Shown: positions 1-7,918 of the stretch, in pieces | How positions within the stretch are numbered: position 1 is the stretch's first letter | How the letters are laid out: every line of letters starts with the position of its first letter | Source: an uncultured Clostridia bacterium | Lineage (GTDB): Bacteria > Bacillota > Clostridia > Tissierellales > Peptoniphilaceae | Direction: 5' to 3' | NCBI GenBank assembly: GCA_947254025.1 | Contig: CAMYBS010000010.1 | Coordinates: 1 to 42,408 of the forward strand | Length of the DNA stretch: 42,408 bases | Made by a program: the position numbers and the translations under genes | Notes under the pieces: model-generated | The model's input: the letters and a program-made list of their open reading frames with translations, nothing else | Told to the model about the DNA's origin: nothing | Databases searched by the model: none

Positions 1-1
1 A

Positions 2-1257
2 AATGATAGTCCAAACTTAAATTCAAAAATCAAAGTTTATATATGATATAGAAAAATTATATTGAGGGAAGAATACAGTTTACTCGCATGATGGAAGATA
101 TAAAATCTGGAAAAGATGGAGTGTCTTTTGTTCTTGTGTTTAAGTTATCAAGATTTGCAAGAAATGCCGCTGATGTTCTTTCTACACTTCAGATAATGCA
201 GGATTATGGAGTTAATCTTATCTGCGTTGAAGATGGCATTGATTCATCTAAAGATGCTGGGAAACTAATGATTTCTGTTTTATCAGCTGTGGCTGAAATA
301 GAAAGAGAAAACATACGTATTCAAACAATGGAAGGTCGCATTCAAAAAGCAAGGGAAGGAAAATGGAATGGTGGCTTTGCTCCGTATGGATATAAACTTG
401 AAGATGGCAAGCTGTTTATAAATGAGGAAGAGGCAGTTGCAATAAGAACGATTTTCGATCAGTATGTAAATACAAGTATTGGAGCTAATGGTATTTCAAA
501 ATATTTAGAAAATCATGGAATAAGGAAAATACCAAGGCAAAATGGGAAAAATCCATTGTTTGACGCAGGTCTTATAAGAAAGATATTAAAGAATCCTGTA
601 TATAACGGGAAAATAGCATTTGGAAGAAGAACTTTAGAAAAAGTTCATGGTACAAGAAATGAATATAAGCAGGTTGAACAAGATGAATATCTAATATCTG
701 AAGGGATACATGAAGCTATAGTTTCCGATGAAGTTTGGCAAGCTGCTCAGGTTAAGCTAAAATCTCAAGCAAAGAAATATGAGCATGTGAATAAAGGAAA
801 AGATACACGCACACACTTGCTTTCTGGAATTGTAAAATGCCCTATATGTGGAGTGGGAATGTTTGGAAACAAGTGTACCAAGAAAAAGAAAGATGGCACA
901 AAATATAAAGATTTTTATTACTATGGTTGTAAACATAGGCAGATGATAAGAGGTCATAAGTGTACTTTCAGTAAGCAAATTAGAGAAGAATTGTTAGATG
1001 ATGCTGTTGCAGAGGTAATTGTCAAGATTGTAAGTAATCCGAAATTTGCTTCTATGATGCAAGAAAAAATCAACATGAAGGTGGACACCTCTGAAATAGA
1101 AAAAGAAATAGATAATTACCAAAAGGAATTGAGGAAGAGTCATTCTACAAAGTTTAAGCTAATTGAGGAAATAGATAATTTAGATGTTGAAGATAAGCAT
1201 TATAAGAGAAGGAAACAGGATTTAGACGAGAGCGTTGTGAGACTTGAAAAAATATAA
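2..1257 (+). pseudogene. Large serine recombinase, frameshifted and truncated
   Basis: Remnant of a large serine recombinase, the class that integrates and excises mobile elements by a serine nucleophile. The longest open frame begins at ATG 88 and covers the end of the catalytic domain (FKLSRFARN, then a long helix with ERENIRIQT), the recombinase domain (KWNGGFAPYGYKL onward) and a zinc ribbon with CPIC at residues 251-254 and further cysteines near 263, 281 and 292. Family-like residues IEGRIQFTR lie in the same frame upstream of the ATG, back to a TAG at 49-51. A different frame at 2-43 reads SPNLNSKIKVY, which fits the segment just before it, so a frameshift lies between about 41 and 60. 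The start of the gene, with the nucleophilic serine, would be left of the window. The C-terminal coiled-coil stops early, right at the next gene's RBS. It is probably an inactive relic that marks an old insertion. Confidence 0.8.
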
Positions 1258-1267
1258 GGAGGAAATT

Positions 1268-2296
1268 ATGATAAAGAAAATAGGAATTGTTAGCTTATCT
1301 AGTGGTGTTTTGGGGGAAAGTTTTGTTGAGCATGAAGTAAAAATAGGATTAGACAGATTAAATAAGCTAGGTGTAGAGGTAGAGTTTTTACCCAATTCTT
1401 TGAAAGGCATAGATTTTTTAAAGAATCATCCAGAAGCTAGGGCAGACGATTTGATACTTGCTTTTGAAGATGACACTATTGATATGATTTTATGTGCTAT
1501 TGGTGGAGAAGATACTTATAGATTAGCACCTTATTTGTTCGAAGGCGATAGATTAAAAAATATTGTCAAACAAAAACTTTTTTTAGGCTTTTCTGACTCA
1601 ACAATAAATCACTTTATGCTAAATAAACTTGGTATAAAAACATTTTATGGTCAGGCTTTCTTGACAGATGTATGCGAACTATCTGATAACATGTTAGCTT
1701 ATACAGAAAAATACTTTTTAGAACTTATAAAAACAGGGAAAATAAAAGAGATACACCCTAGTGAAGTTTGGTATGAGGAAAGGGAAGATTATAGCGAGAA
1801 AGCTATAGGAATAGAAATGAAAAGTCATACTAATACCGGTTTTGAGCTTTTAAGAGGAAATCCTATATTTAGTGGGAAAATTTTAGGCGGATGCATAGAA
1901 TCAATATATGATATGTTAGATAATTCTTTATTTGAAGATACAGTAGAAATTTGTAGTAAATATGATTTATTTCCAAGCCTTGAGGCATGGGAGAATAAAA
2001 TTTTACTTATAGAAACAAGCCAAGAAAAAACAAAACCAGATTTATATAGGAAAATGATACTTGCTCTAAAAGACTACGGAATATTTGATAAATTATCAGG
2101 AATACTAGTAGGGAAACCTCAAAATGAAATTTATTATGAGGAGTATAAATCTATTTTATTAGAAGGAATTACCAATAAAGATTTACCTATTGTCTATAAT
2201 ATAAATATTGGACACTCAACTCCAAGATGTATAATTCCTTTTGGGGTAGAAGCAAAAGTAGATGTAAGTAAACAAACAATCTCCTTTAATTATTAA
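1268..2296 (+). CDS. S66 family LD-carboxypeptidase (LdcA/MccF-like)
   Basis: Serine peptidase of family S66. Members cleave the L,D bond of peptidoglycan tetrapeptides in the cytoplasm (LdcA) or hydrolyse microcin C-type conjugates for immunity (MccF). The catalytic positions are visible: nucleophile Ser109 in GFSDST, Glu211 in GGCIES and His316 in NIGHSTPR, in the order and spacing of the LdcA Ser-Glu-His triad. Length is 342 aa, normal for the family. ATG 1268 is chosen because AAGGAGG lies just upstream; an in-frame ATG at 1244 overlaps the recombinase relic and has no such site. The gene sits directly at the broken 3' end of that relic, so it may have arrived with the element. Sequence alone cannot separate cell-wall recycling from antibiotic self-immunity. 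Confidence 0.88.
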   Translation: MIKKIGIVSLSSGVLGESFVEHEVKIGLDRLNKLGVEVEFLPNSLKGIDFLKNHPEARADDLILAFEDDTIDMILCAIGGEDTYRLAPYLFEGDRLKNIVKQKLFLGFSDSTINHFMLNKLGIKTFYGQAFLTDVCELSDNMLAYTEKYFLELIKTGKIKEIHPSEVWYEEREDYSEKAIGIEMKSHTNTGFELLRGNPIFSGKILGGCIESIYDMLDNSLFEDTVEICSKYDLFPSLEAWENKILLIETSQEKTKPDLYRKMILALKDYGIFDKLSGILVGKPQNEIYYEEYKSILLEGITNKDLPIVYNINIGHSTPRCIIPFGVEAKVDVSKQTISFNY

Positions 2297-2325
2297 ACAG
2301 ATAGGAGTTTATATGGAGGTTATGA

Positions 2326-2832
2326 GTGGATTATAAGGAAAAAACTATGGAGCATAATTGTGCTATTATTAACGATAAAAAAGCATTTAGATATAGAGCG
2401 GCAGCCATCATAGTCGAAGAGGGATGCGTGCTACTTGCAAGAAATGATGAGGACGACTATTACTACTCGGTTGGCGGAGCGGTTCACATGGGCGAGACAT
2501 CAGAAGAAGCCGTCAAGAGAGAAGTATTTGAAGAGACAGGACTTAATTACGAGGTAGATCACCTTGCAGTGATACATGAGAACTTCTTCATCGGAAGCTC
2601 TGGCTTAAAAGGAGTGGACTTTCATGAGCTTACATTCTACTATATGATGAAGCCCATGGGCAAAAGAAATTTTACAAGCCAAAGCACTACAGAGTCAGGT
2701 GCTAAAGAGACAATGCATTGGGTGCCGATAGATGAGCTCGATAAATGCGAGGCATACCCAACATTTATGAAAGAATATCTTAGCTCAGAGCATAAAGTAG
2801 TAGAGCATATAATTACAGATGAAAGAGTTTAA
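2326..2832 (+). CDS. NUDIX hydrolase
   Basis: Predicted 168-aa Nudix hydrolase, a Mg2+-dependent pyrophosphatase acting on nucleoside diphosphates linked to another moiety. The Nudix box is complete at residues 51-73: Gly51, Glu57, Arg65-Glu66, Glu69-Glu70 and Gly72-Leu73 match GX5EX7REUXEEXGU. The start is GTG 2326, because GGAGG at 2315-2319 is 6 nt upstream; the in-frame ATG at 2347 is too far from it. The substrate cannot be inferred. The last codons (VEHIITDERV) have a partial duplicate at 4761-4799, before the GNAT gene, suggesting local duplication. GC content rises around 2400 relative to the upstream AT-rich genes. Confidence 0.9.
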   Translation: MDYKEKTMEHNCAIINDKKAFRYRAAAIIVEEGCVLLARNDEDDYYYSVGGAVHMGETSEEAVKREVFEETGLNYEVDHLAVIHENFFIGSSGLKGVDFHELTFYYMMKPMGKRNFTSQSTTESGAKETMHWVPIDELDKCEAYPTFMKEYLSSEHKVVEHIITDERV

Positions 2833-2891
2833 TGGATGGATATACACAGATTTACAATATGAATAATAATTAAAAATTTGAGGTGATAACA

Positions 2892-3272
2892 ATGAAAAAC
2901 TATAAAAAACTTAGAATAATTACTTTGATTTCACACTTACTTATAATATCTTTCATAGCATTATTTATTAAATTTGAAGGAAAATTTAATTATATCTACG
3001 ATATACATCTTATGAAAAACACTCAAAGTAGAGTTATAGATTTAATATTTGCCTTACTGCTTTTAGCTCACTTTATTTTAATTGTAATCAATCTTGTAGT
3101 TTTCTTGAAAATAGTTTTAAAAAAACAATTGAAAGCTGTAGATTTATTCTACTACTTATATCCTGTTTTAATCCTTTTAATAATTACAGGATTAGATATC
3201 AATAATTTAATAAATATTATAAAAACTCCATTTAATATAATTATTAATTTACTCACAAATGGTATAGTGTAA
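2892..3272 (+). CDS. Small integral membrane protein, function unknown
   Basis: A 126-aa, very hydrophobic protein that I do not recognise. About three membrane segments are visible: one near the N-terminus (ITLISHLLIISFIALFI), one in the middle (LIFALLLLAHFILIVINLVVF) and one or two toward the C-terminus (LFYYLYPVLILLIITG and a final Ile/Leu-rich stretch). The start ATG 2892 has GAGGTG at 2880-2885 at normal spacing, better than the upstream in-frame GTG, which lies inside that site. Its AT-rich composition is like the LD-carboxypeptidase and unlike the Nudix gene between them, in keeping with a mosaic accessory region. Confidence 0.6.
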   Translation: MKNYKKLRIITLISHLLIISFIALFIKFEGKFNYIYDIHLMKNTQSRVIDLIFALLLLAHFILIVINLVVFLKIVLKKQLKAVDLFYYLYPVLILLIITGLDINNLINIIKTPFNIIINLLTNGIV

Positions 3273-3289
3273 ACGAAAGAGGAAAAATT

Positions 3290-4039
3290 ATGATTATAGA
3301 CAGTTACGATGTAGACACAGAGCCACTTATAAGTCTAGAACATTTTTATGGCGAGAAGAAAAATTTAATAGATAAATGCTTGGTAATATTTTCAAAAAGG
3401 ATAGTAGAATATTTACTCGATAATTTTGAGTGCCAAGAAATTGCTAGAGTAGACTCAGCGAATGGGTCAATGCCAATATATAAAAGCCATTTTGAAGGTC
3501 AAGAATTTGCCTTCTACCTTAGCATGATGGGCTCGGCACTTGCTTCATCAAGCTGCGCTGAAGTCAACTGGCTTACAGGTGCGAATAAATTTATTATGTT
3601 TGGATCTTGCGGCAGCCTTGACAAAGAAAAGACTCTTGGCAAGTACATCGTACCAACAGAGGCTTACAGGGGCGAAGGAGCATCTTATTATTTTGCCGCT
3701 CCTTCAGATTACATTGCTATTAAGAACCATGATAAGCTTGAAGAATTTTTCATAAAGGAAAAAGCTCTATATACCAAGGGAAAGGTCTGGACTACAGACG
3801 TTATGCTTCGCGAGACGCGCGCTCTTGTCGCAAAGAGAAAGTCAGAAGGCTGCATAGCAGTAGAGATGGAGCTTGCAGGCGTACAAGCAGCTTGTGATTT
3901 TTATGGCTTTGAGCTTTATAACTTTCTCGAAGCAGGAGATGTTTTAAGTGAGAGCTCTTATGAGGTAGAGGGACTTAATAGCGCCAACCACGATCTTGGA
4001 AAATTGTATTTGGCATTGAAATTATTAAAAGAAATATAA
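3290..4039 (+). CDS. Nucleoside phosphorylase (PNP/UDP family)
   Basis: A 249-aa protein of the PNP_UDP_1 family, which uses phosphate to split nucleosides into base and (deoxy)ribose-1-phosphate in salvage. Typical elements are the central glycine motif FGSCGSL at about 104-110, the ribose-binding VEMELAG at 191-197 (family pattern VEMEsA) and GDVLSES near 216-222 in the position of the usual catalytic Asp/Ser region. Closest by eye to uridine phosphorylase-like members, but specificity (uridine, purine nucleoside, methylthioadenosine) cannot be fixed. It has its own RBS (AGAGGAAAAATT) 18 nt after the preceding membrane-protein gene. Confidence 0.85.
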   Translation: MIIDSYDVDTEPLISLEHFYGEKKNLIDKCLVIFSKRIVEYLLDNFECQEIARVDSANGSMPIYKSHFEGQEFAFYLSMMGSALASSSCAEVNWLTGANKFIMFGSCGSLDKEKTLGKYIVPTEAYRGEGASYYFAAPSDYIAIKNHDKLEEFFIKEKALYTKGKVWTTDVMLRETRALVAKRKSEGCIAVEMELAGVQAACDFYGFELYNFLEAGDVLSESSYEVEGLNSANHDLGKLYLALKLLKEI

Positions 4040-4089
4040 GGAAAATATAATTAAAGTAAACATGATACAATAAACAGGGAGGAATTTTT

Positions 4090-4728
4090 ATGGATTTAGA
4101 ATTTATTTTCAATCACGTAATAAGTGGATATTTGCCTATTATGGCCTTACTAATATTATATTTTATAATATTAAAATCATTTGGCAATACGCCAAGCAAA
4201 GGACATATAATTTTGACTTTTATATTTTCTTTTTATCTTGTCGGAGTTTTGTCTGCAACAGGTATTTGTTTAAAAGCAAATTTTTCACCGAGATTTTCAT
4301 TGCTACCTTTTATAGATATGATTAGAGGACCAAAAGATGCAATTTTAAACGTAATTTTGTTTCTTCCATTAGGAATTTTTCTGCCACTACTCTATGAGCA
4401 ATATAATAGCTTATCCAAAGTTTTATTACTTGGATTTCTATTTTCATTTTCTATAGAAATCATTCAAATGTTTGGATTTGGGACTACAGATATAAACGAT
4501 TTGATTACGAATACTTTTGGAGCAGTGCTAGGTTATGGAGTATATGAATTACTTAGTAGATCATTTTCCGATTCATTGCTTGGAAAATTTCAGACAAAAG
4601 GTAAATATAGCCTTTATGAGCCGGTAATTCTGTGGACTATGGCTATATTGATTATGCTGACTATCCAGCTTTATATCTACGATATTCTCTTTGCATCTAA
4701 GATGAGTGGAGAAATTCATAAGTGGTGA
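4090..4728 (+). CDS. VanZ-like membrane protein
   Basis: A 212-aa protein with the VanZ domain layout: an N-terminal helix (YLPIMALLILYFIILKSF), a second helix, the extracytoplasmic segment ending NVILFLPLGIFLPLL, then FLFSFSIEIIQMFGFGTTDINDLITNTFGAVLGYG, which contains the family's conserved E-Q and D-N-D positions, and a final C-terminal helix. VanZ-like proteins are linked to low-level teicoplanin resistance in vanA clusters, but most homologues are uncharacterised. No other van genes are present, so a resistance role is not supported here. RBS GGGAGGAA precedes the start. Confidence 0.85.
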   Translation: MDLEFIFNHVISGYLPIMALLILYFIILKSFGNTPSKGHIILTFIFSFYLVGVLSATGICLKANFSPRFSLLPFIDMIRGPKDAILNVILFLPLGIFLPLLYEQYNSLSKVLLLGFLFSFSIEIIQMFGFGTTDINDLITNTFGAVLGYGVYELLSRSFSDSLLGKFQTKGKYSLYEPVILWTMAILIMLTIQLYIYDILFASKMSGEIHKW

Positions 4729-4756
4729 TATTCTATAGATAGGCAAGCTTATAAAA

Positions 4757-4799
4757 TGGCGTAGAGCATATAATTATAGATGAAAGGATAATGGACTAA
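4757..4799 (+). pseudogene. Remnant of a Nudix-gene 3' end
   Basis: This 40-bp stretch closely matches the last codons of the Nudix gene at 2800-2834: GTAGAGCATATAATTA is shared exactly and followed by a near-identical AGATGAAAG. In frame it reads VEHIIIDERIMD and a stop, against VEHIITDERV in the intact gene. Only the tail is present, just in front of the GNAT gene, so it is most easily explained as the leftover of a duplicated and deleted Nudix cassette. Confidence 0.55.
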
Positions 4800-4806
4800 A
4801 TATAGC

Positions 4807-5274
4807 ATGAAATTTATTGTAAAAGAAATTATAGATAAAAAAGAAAAAGAAAATATCGCTAGAGAAGTGCTTAATGACTTGCCAGAATGGTTCGGCTTGC
4901 CAGAGAGCACAGAAAATTACATTCAAGAGTCACAAGAAAAGCCATTCTTAGCAAGCTTTTATAATAATGAGCTAGTAGGCTTTATTGTCCTTAGCGCAAG
5001 CAGCCCAGACTGTGCAGAGATCTTTGTCATGGGCGTGAAGAAAAAGTTCCATCATCATGGCGCAGGAAGAGAGCTAAATAAGGCCTATGAAGACCTAGCT
5101 AAGAGTTTGGGCTACACATACACACAGGTAAAAACCGTTCAGTACGGCCATTACGATGACTACGACATAACGAATAAATTTTATAAAGCAGTCGGATATA
5201 AAGAGTTAGAAGTATTTCCAGATTTATGGGACGAGAACAACCCTTGTCAGATATATGTAAAGTATTTAGCTTAA
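4807..5274 (+). CDS. GNAT family N-acetyltransferase
   Basis: A 155-aa GNAT-fold acetyltransferase, using acetyl-CoA to modify an amine on a small molecule or protein. The acetyl-CoA site (motif A) is visible as IFVMGVKKKFHHHGAGRELNK near residues 71-91, matching V-x-(K/R)-x-x-(Q/R/H)-x-x-G-x-G, followed by a helix and the C-terminal FYKAVGYKELE typical of these enzymes. No good Shine-Dalgarno lies at normal distance from ATG 4807; a purine-rich AAAGGA about 18 nt upstream belongs to the Nudix-tail remnant. The substrate is unknown. It is followed 14 nt later by the DUF1638 gene, probably co-transcribed. Confidence 0.82.
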   Translation: MKFIVKEIIDKKEKENIAREVLNDLPEWFGLPESTENYIQESQEKPFLASFYNNELVGFIVLSASSPDCAEIFVMGVKKKFHHHGAGRELNKAYEDLAKSLGYTYTQVKTVQYGHYDDYDITNKFYKAVGYKELEVFPDLWDENNPCQIYVKYLA

Positions 5275-5288
5275 AGGGAAGTGACACT

Positions 5289-5972
5289 ATGTCAAAAACA
5301 GTAATTTTAGGGTGTTCATCATTAAAAGACTACATCGATGAGGCTCAAAGAAAAGTTAAAACGAATTACCCAGTATTTTATTTAAATCGTCTTTATCATA
5401 GAGACCCAAAAGAGATGCAGGGGCACATCGCCCACAAGCTTATGACAATGGGCAAGGACGTAGACACGATTTTGGTCGCGATGGGTTACTGCGGCGGATC
5501 GTGGAAGGGCATAAAGGCTCCGTGTAGACTTGTTATGCCAAAGATAGATGAGTGTGTTTCGCTTCTTTTGCAAAACACAGATGAAGTAAAAAGTAATTTA
5601 AAAGAGCCAGGCCACCTATATGTGCGCGAAAAAGATCCGATGAAAGAAAACTTTCACGCGATTTTTGATAAGCTTACACAAAATTTGGACGAAGAGACGA
5701 AAAAGCGCTACCACGAGGACTGGAAGAGGTATTACCACGAGATAGACATTATCGATACAAAGCTAAATGACTGCAGAAGAGCGGATTACGTTCAAAGCGT
5801 CAAAGAAGATGCAGCTTGGCTTGATGCGAAGCTTGGCTTTGTAGATGGCGGCACCTATTTATTGGAAAAGCTATTCTCAGGTAGATGGGACAAGCAGTTC
5901 ATCATACTAGAAGCAGAAGAGAGCTTAAGTGATGAATTTAATCTAGAGAACACAACAAAATCAGCAATTTAG
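5289..5972 (+). CDS. DUF1638 family protein
   Basis: A 227-aa cytoplasmic protein resembling the DUF1638 family, known from anaerobes and often found near corrinoid or methyltransferase genes, without an established biochemical role. Visible traits are the N-terminal VILGCSSLKDYI, the motif ILVAMGYCGGSWKGIKAPCRLVMP with conserved Cys and Gly-Gly, and DCRRADYV followed by DGGTYLLEKLFSGRWDKQF near the C-terminus. The start ATG 5289 follows AGGGAAG at good spacing; the frame extends upstream to 5226 only by overlapping the GNAT gene. Four or more cysteines suggest possible metal or cofactor binding, which is inference. Confidence 0.7.
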   Translation: MSKTVILGCSSLKDYIDEAQRKVKTNYPVFYLNRLYHRDPKEMQGHIAHKLMTMGKDVDTILVAMGYCGGSWKGIKAPCRLVMPKIDECVSLLLQNTDEVKSNLKEPGHLYVREKDPMKENFHAIFDKLTQNLDEETKKRYHEDWKRYYHEIDIIDTKLNDCRRADYVQSVKEDAAWLDAKLGFVDGGTYLLEKLFSGRWDKQFIILEAEESLSDEFNLENTTKSAI

Positions 5973-6081
5973 CTAATGTAAAAAGCTTTTGACAAAGAAA
6001 AAATATACAAATGTAAAGAAGCTTTGATAGAAATAATACAAGATCTCAACTATAATTATCACGAAAGGAGGTATGGATTTT

Positions 6082-6666
6082 ATGGAGCTTGGCAATCATA
6101 TTAAACATTACAGAAATGAAAAAGGTTTATCTCAAGAAGAACTTGCAGAAAGAGTATATGTTACGAGACAAACTATTTCGAATTGGGAAAACAATAAAAA
6201 TTATCCTGACATAAACAGTATTGTATTACTAAGCGAAGTTTTTGAAATATCAATTGATAATTTAATTAAAGGAGATCTTGAACAAATGAAAAAGGAAATT
6301 AATTCAGAAGAAGTTAAAAAATTGAACTTCTATTCTTGGATGGTGTTGATTATTTTCTTAATAGCAATAATTTCATTGATACCAATGCTTAAATTCATTG
6401 GCTTGTATGGATTTATTCCATATTTTATATTAATGGCTTGCGCTATGTTTTTTGCACTAAAAATTGAGAAAATCAAGAAAGATAATGATGTTCACACATA
6501 CAAGGAGATTGTAGCTTTCACTGAAGGCAAAAGATTAGATGAGATTGCGAAAATTGAAGAAAGAGCAAAAAGGCCATATCAACAAATTATAGTTGTTTTT
6601 TTATGGGCAGCAGTCACTCTATTGATTGTTGGAATTATGATTTTTATACTTAAATTATTTAATTAA
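6082..6666 (+). CDS. HTH (XRE) transcriptional regulator with membrane anchor
   Basis: A 194-aa protein with an N-terminal Cro/CI-type helix-turn-helix (HIKHYRNEKGLSQEELAERVYVTRQTISNWENNKNYPD, about residues 6-44), a linker, then hydrophobic segments (YSWMVLIIFLIAIISLIPML, a second helix close by, and a last one near the C-terminus). This layout belongs to a group of membrane-tethered XRE regulators common in Bacillota. ATG 6082 is preferred over ATG 6073 because AAAGGAGG ends at 6071, too close to 6073 but about 10 nt from 6082. A terminator follows at once, so it is a one-gene unit. The target is unknown; autoregulation is usual for the family. Confidence 0.85.
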   Translation: MELGNHIKHYRNEKGLSQEELAERVYVTRQTISNWENNKNYPDINSIVLLSEVFEISIDNLIKGDLEQMKKEINSEEVKKLNFYSWMVLIIFLIAIISLIPMLKFIGLYGFIPYFILMACAMFFALKIEKIKKDNDVHTYKEIVAFTEGKRLDEIAKIEERAKRPYQQIIVVFLWAAVTLLIVGIMIFILKLFN

Positions 6667-6679
6667 AATAAAACGAAGA

Positions 6680-6710
6680 GGCGATAGAATCAAAATCTAT
6701 CGCCATTTTT
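6680..6710 (+). terminator. Intrinsic terminator after the XRE gene
   Basis: Perfect 8-bp stem GGCGATAG/CTATCGCC (6680-6687 with 6697-6704), 9-nt loop, then ATTTTTAT. It lies between two convergent genes and may also serve the minus-strand lipoprotein gene, though the T-run on that side is weaker. Confidence 0.85.
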
Positions 6711-6730
6711 ATATCACTATCTAAGTAAAA

Positions 6731-7060
6731 CTACTCCTTAATCAATTTTTTGTAAACTTTCTTGACTTCATCAGCCAGATTTTTGTACGCCTTATCACTT
6801 CTTGAGCAAGCGCCCTCTATAAGCAAATCAAAATCCTCTTTGATGTACTTTTCTAACTCCTCATCAGAAAGAATTTCCTTAATGTCAGCGCCCACTTCTA
6901 AACCATTCTTTTTTAATAATTCATAGAGCTCATGCGCATCCATCACTTCAAGCTCAGCCTTTGTGTAGCGGTGTTCATCTTTATTTATACAAGCAGCAAA
7001 TGCTAAGACTATAAGCATCAAAGAAAGAAGAAGAGCAATAATTCGTTTAGATTTATACAT
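6731..7060 (-). CDS. Small predicted lipoprotein
   Basis: A 109-aa protein with a classic lipoprotein signal: positive start MYKSKR, hydrophobic core IIALLLSLMLIVLAFA and a cysteine at about residue 24 in the sequence FAAC. The mature part is highly charged and helical (AELEVMDAHELYELLKKNGLEV, LSDEELEKYIKEDFDLLIEG) and shows no enzyme motif. Probably anchored on the outer face of the cytoplasmic membrane. RBS AGGAGGCG lies upstream on the minus strand. I do not recognise the family. Confidence 0.65.
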   Translation of the reverse strand: MYKSKRIIALLLSLMLIVLAFAACINKDEHRYTKAELEVMDAHELYELLKKNGLEVGADIKEILSDEELEKYIKEDFDLLIEGACSRSDKAYKNLADEVKKVYKKLIKE

Positions 7061-7215
7061 AAAACGCCTCCTATAAATACTGTGATATTCTTTGTAACAT
7101 TATACTACTTTAGCATATTCATGTCAATCGTTTCGATATCCTTGCTATTGTTCCGATAAAATGATAAAATAAAATTAGTAAAGACATAGTTAACGAGTAA
7201 ATAGGTGGTGAGCGA

Positions 7216-7824
7216 ATGAGCATAATTAGAATCAACAGATACGACGACCATCGCTTTAGTCAAGAAGCGCTTAATCAGCACGGCTGCTACCTTGCAGATG
7301 GTAAAGTGCCGATAGAGATTAAGATAATATCACAGAGCGAGGCTATTATAAAAGGAGATAAAGCCTACTTCGATGAGGTCATAGACGAGTTTCGCTTCAA
7401 CGCAGAGCATATCACAAAATTTTACGACGAAAGCGGTAAACTTGTCAAGAAATTCAAAGACGTCGAGTTATTTAAGCTTGATATAGATAAAATTCAGCCG
7501 ATACAGTTCTTTGTCGATAAAGATAAATTAGAAGCAGTAAAAAGCTTTGTTCATACAGAAGAAGACGTGATCATCCCCATTGCGAAGCATGAAGGCACAT
7601 ACGCATCCCTAGACGGCCACACACGCCTCTACCTTGCATATATCCTTGGCTTTAAGCAAGTCTACGCTTATCAAAGCCAAAACTTCGATGGCTTCGACTA
7701 CTTCTTTGATGAAGCAAGAAAAAGAAATATATATACGGCAAAAGATCTGATCTTGCTTGATCATGAGGAATATAGAGAGAAGTGGGATAAGTTCTGCGAT
7801 GAGTATTATATGACGAGAGAGTGA
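7216..7824 (+). CDS. ParB/sulfiredoxin-like domain protein
   Basis: A 202-aa soluble protein. The stretch VIIPIAKHEGTYASLDGHTRLYLAYILGFKQVYAY (about residues 116-150) resembles the ParB/sulfiredoxin fold core, where D-G-H-x-R followed by a small helix binds a nucleotide phosphate. No ParB-type HTH is visible, so plasmid partition is unlikely; a stand-alone ParB-like nucleotidase or ATPase domain is a better guess. The start follows AGGTGGTGAGCG; the same 16-nt leader recurs before the restriction endonuclease gene at 9725. Base composition is host-like, unlike the AT-rich defence genes that follow. Confidence 0.55.
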   Translation: MSIIRINRYDDHRFSQEALNQHGCYLADGKVPIEIKIISQSEAIIKGDKAYFDEVIDEFRFNAEHITKFYDESGKLVKKFKDVELFKLDIDKIQPIQFFVDKDKLEAVKSFVHTEEDVIIPIAKHEGTYASLDGHTRLYLAYILGFKQVYAYQSQNFDGFDYFFDEARKRNIYTAKDLILLDHEEYREKWDKFCDEYYMTRE

Positions 7825-7918
7825 GTAGTTGGGGTGGTCAGATGAAATGATAAATATATACTTAGTTTAAAAATAGTGTTAAGATAAGAAAATTAATAGA
7901 GAAAAGGAAATCAAGTTA

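Noticed and set aside
4090..4728. Glycopeptide resistance gene
   Set aside because: The VanZ-like domain alone does not indicate resistance; vanA, vanH and vanX type genes are absent.
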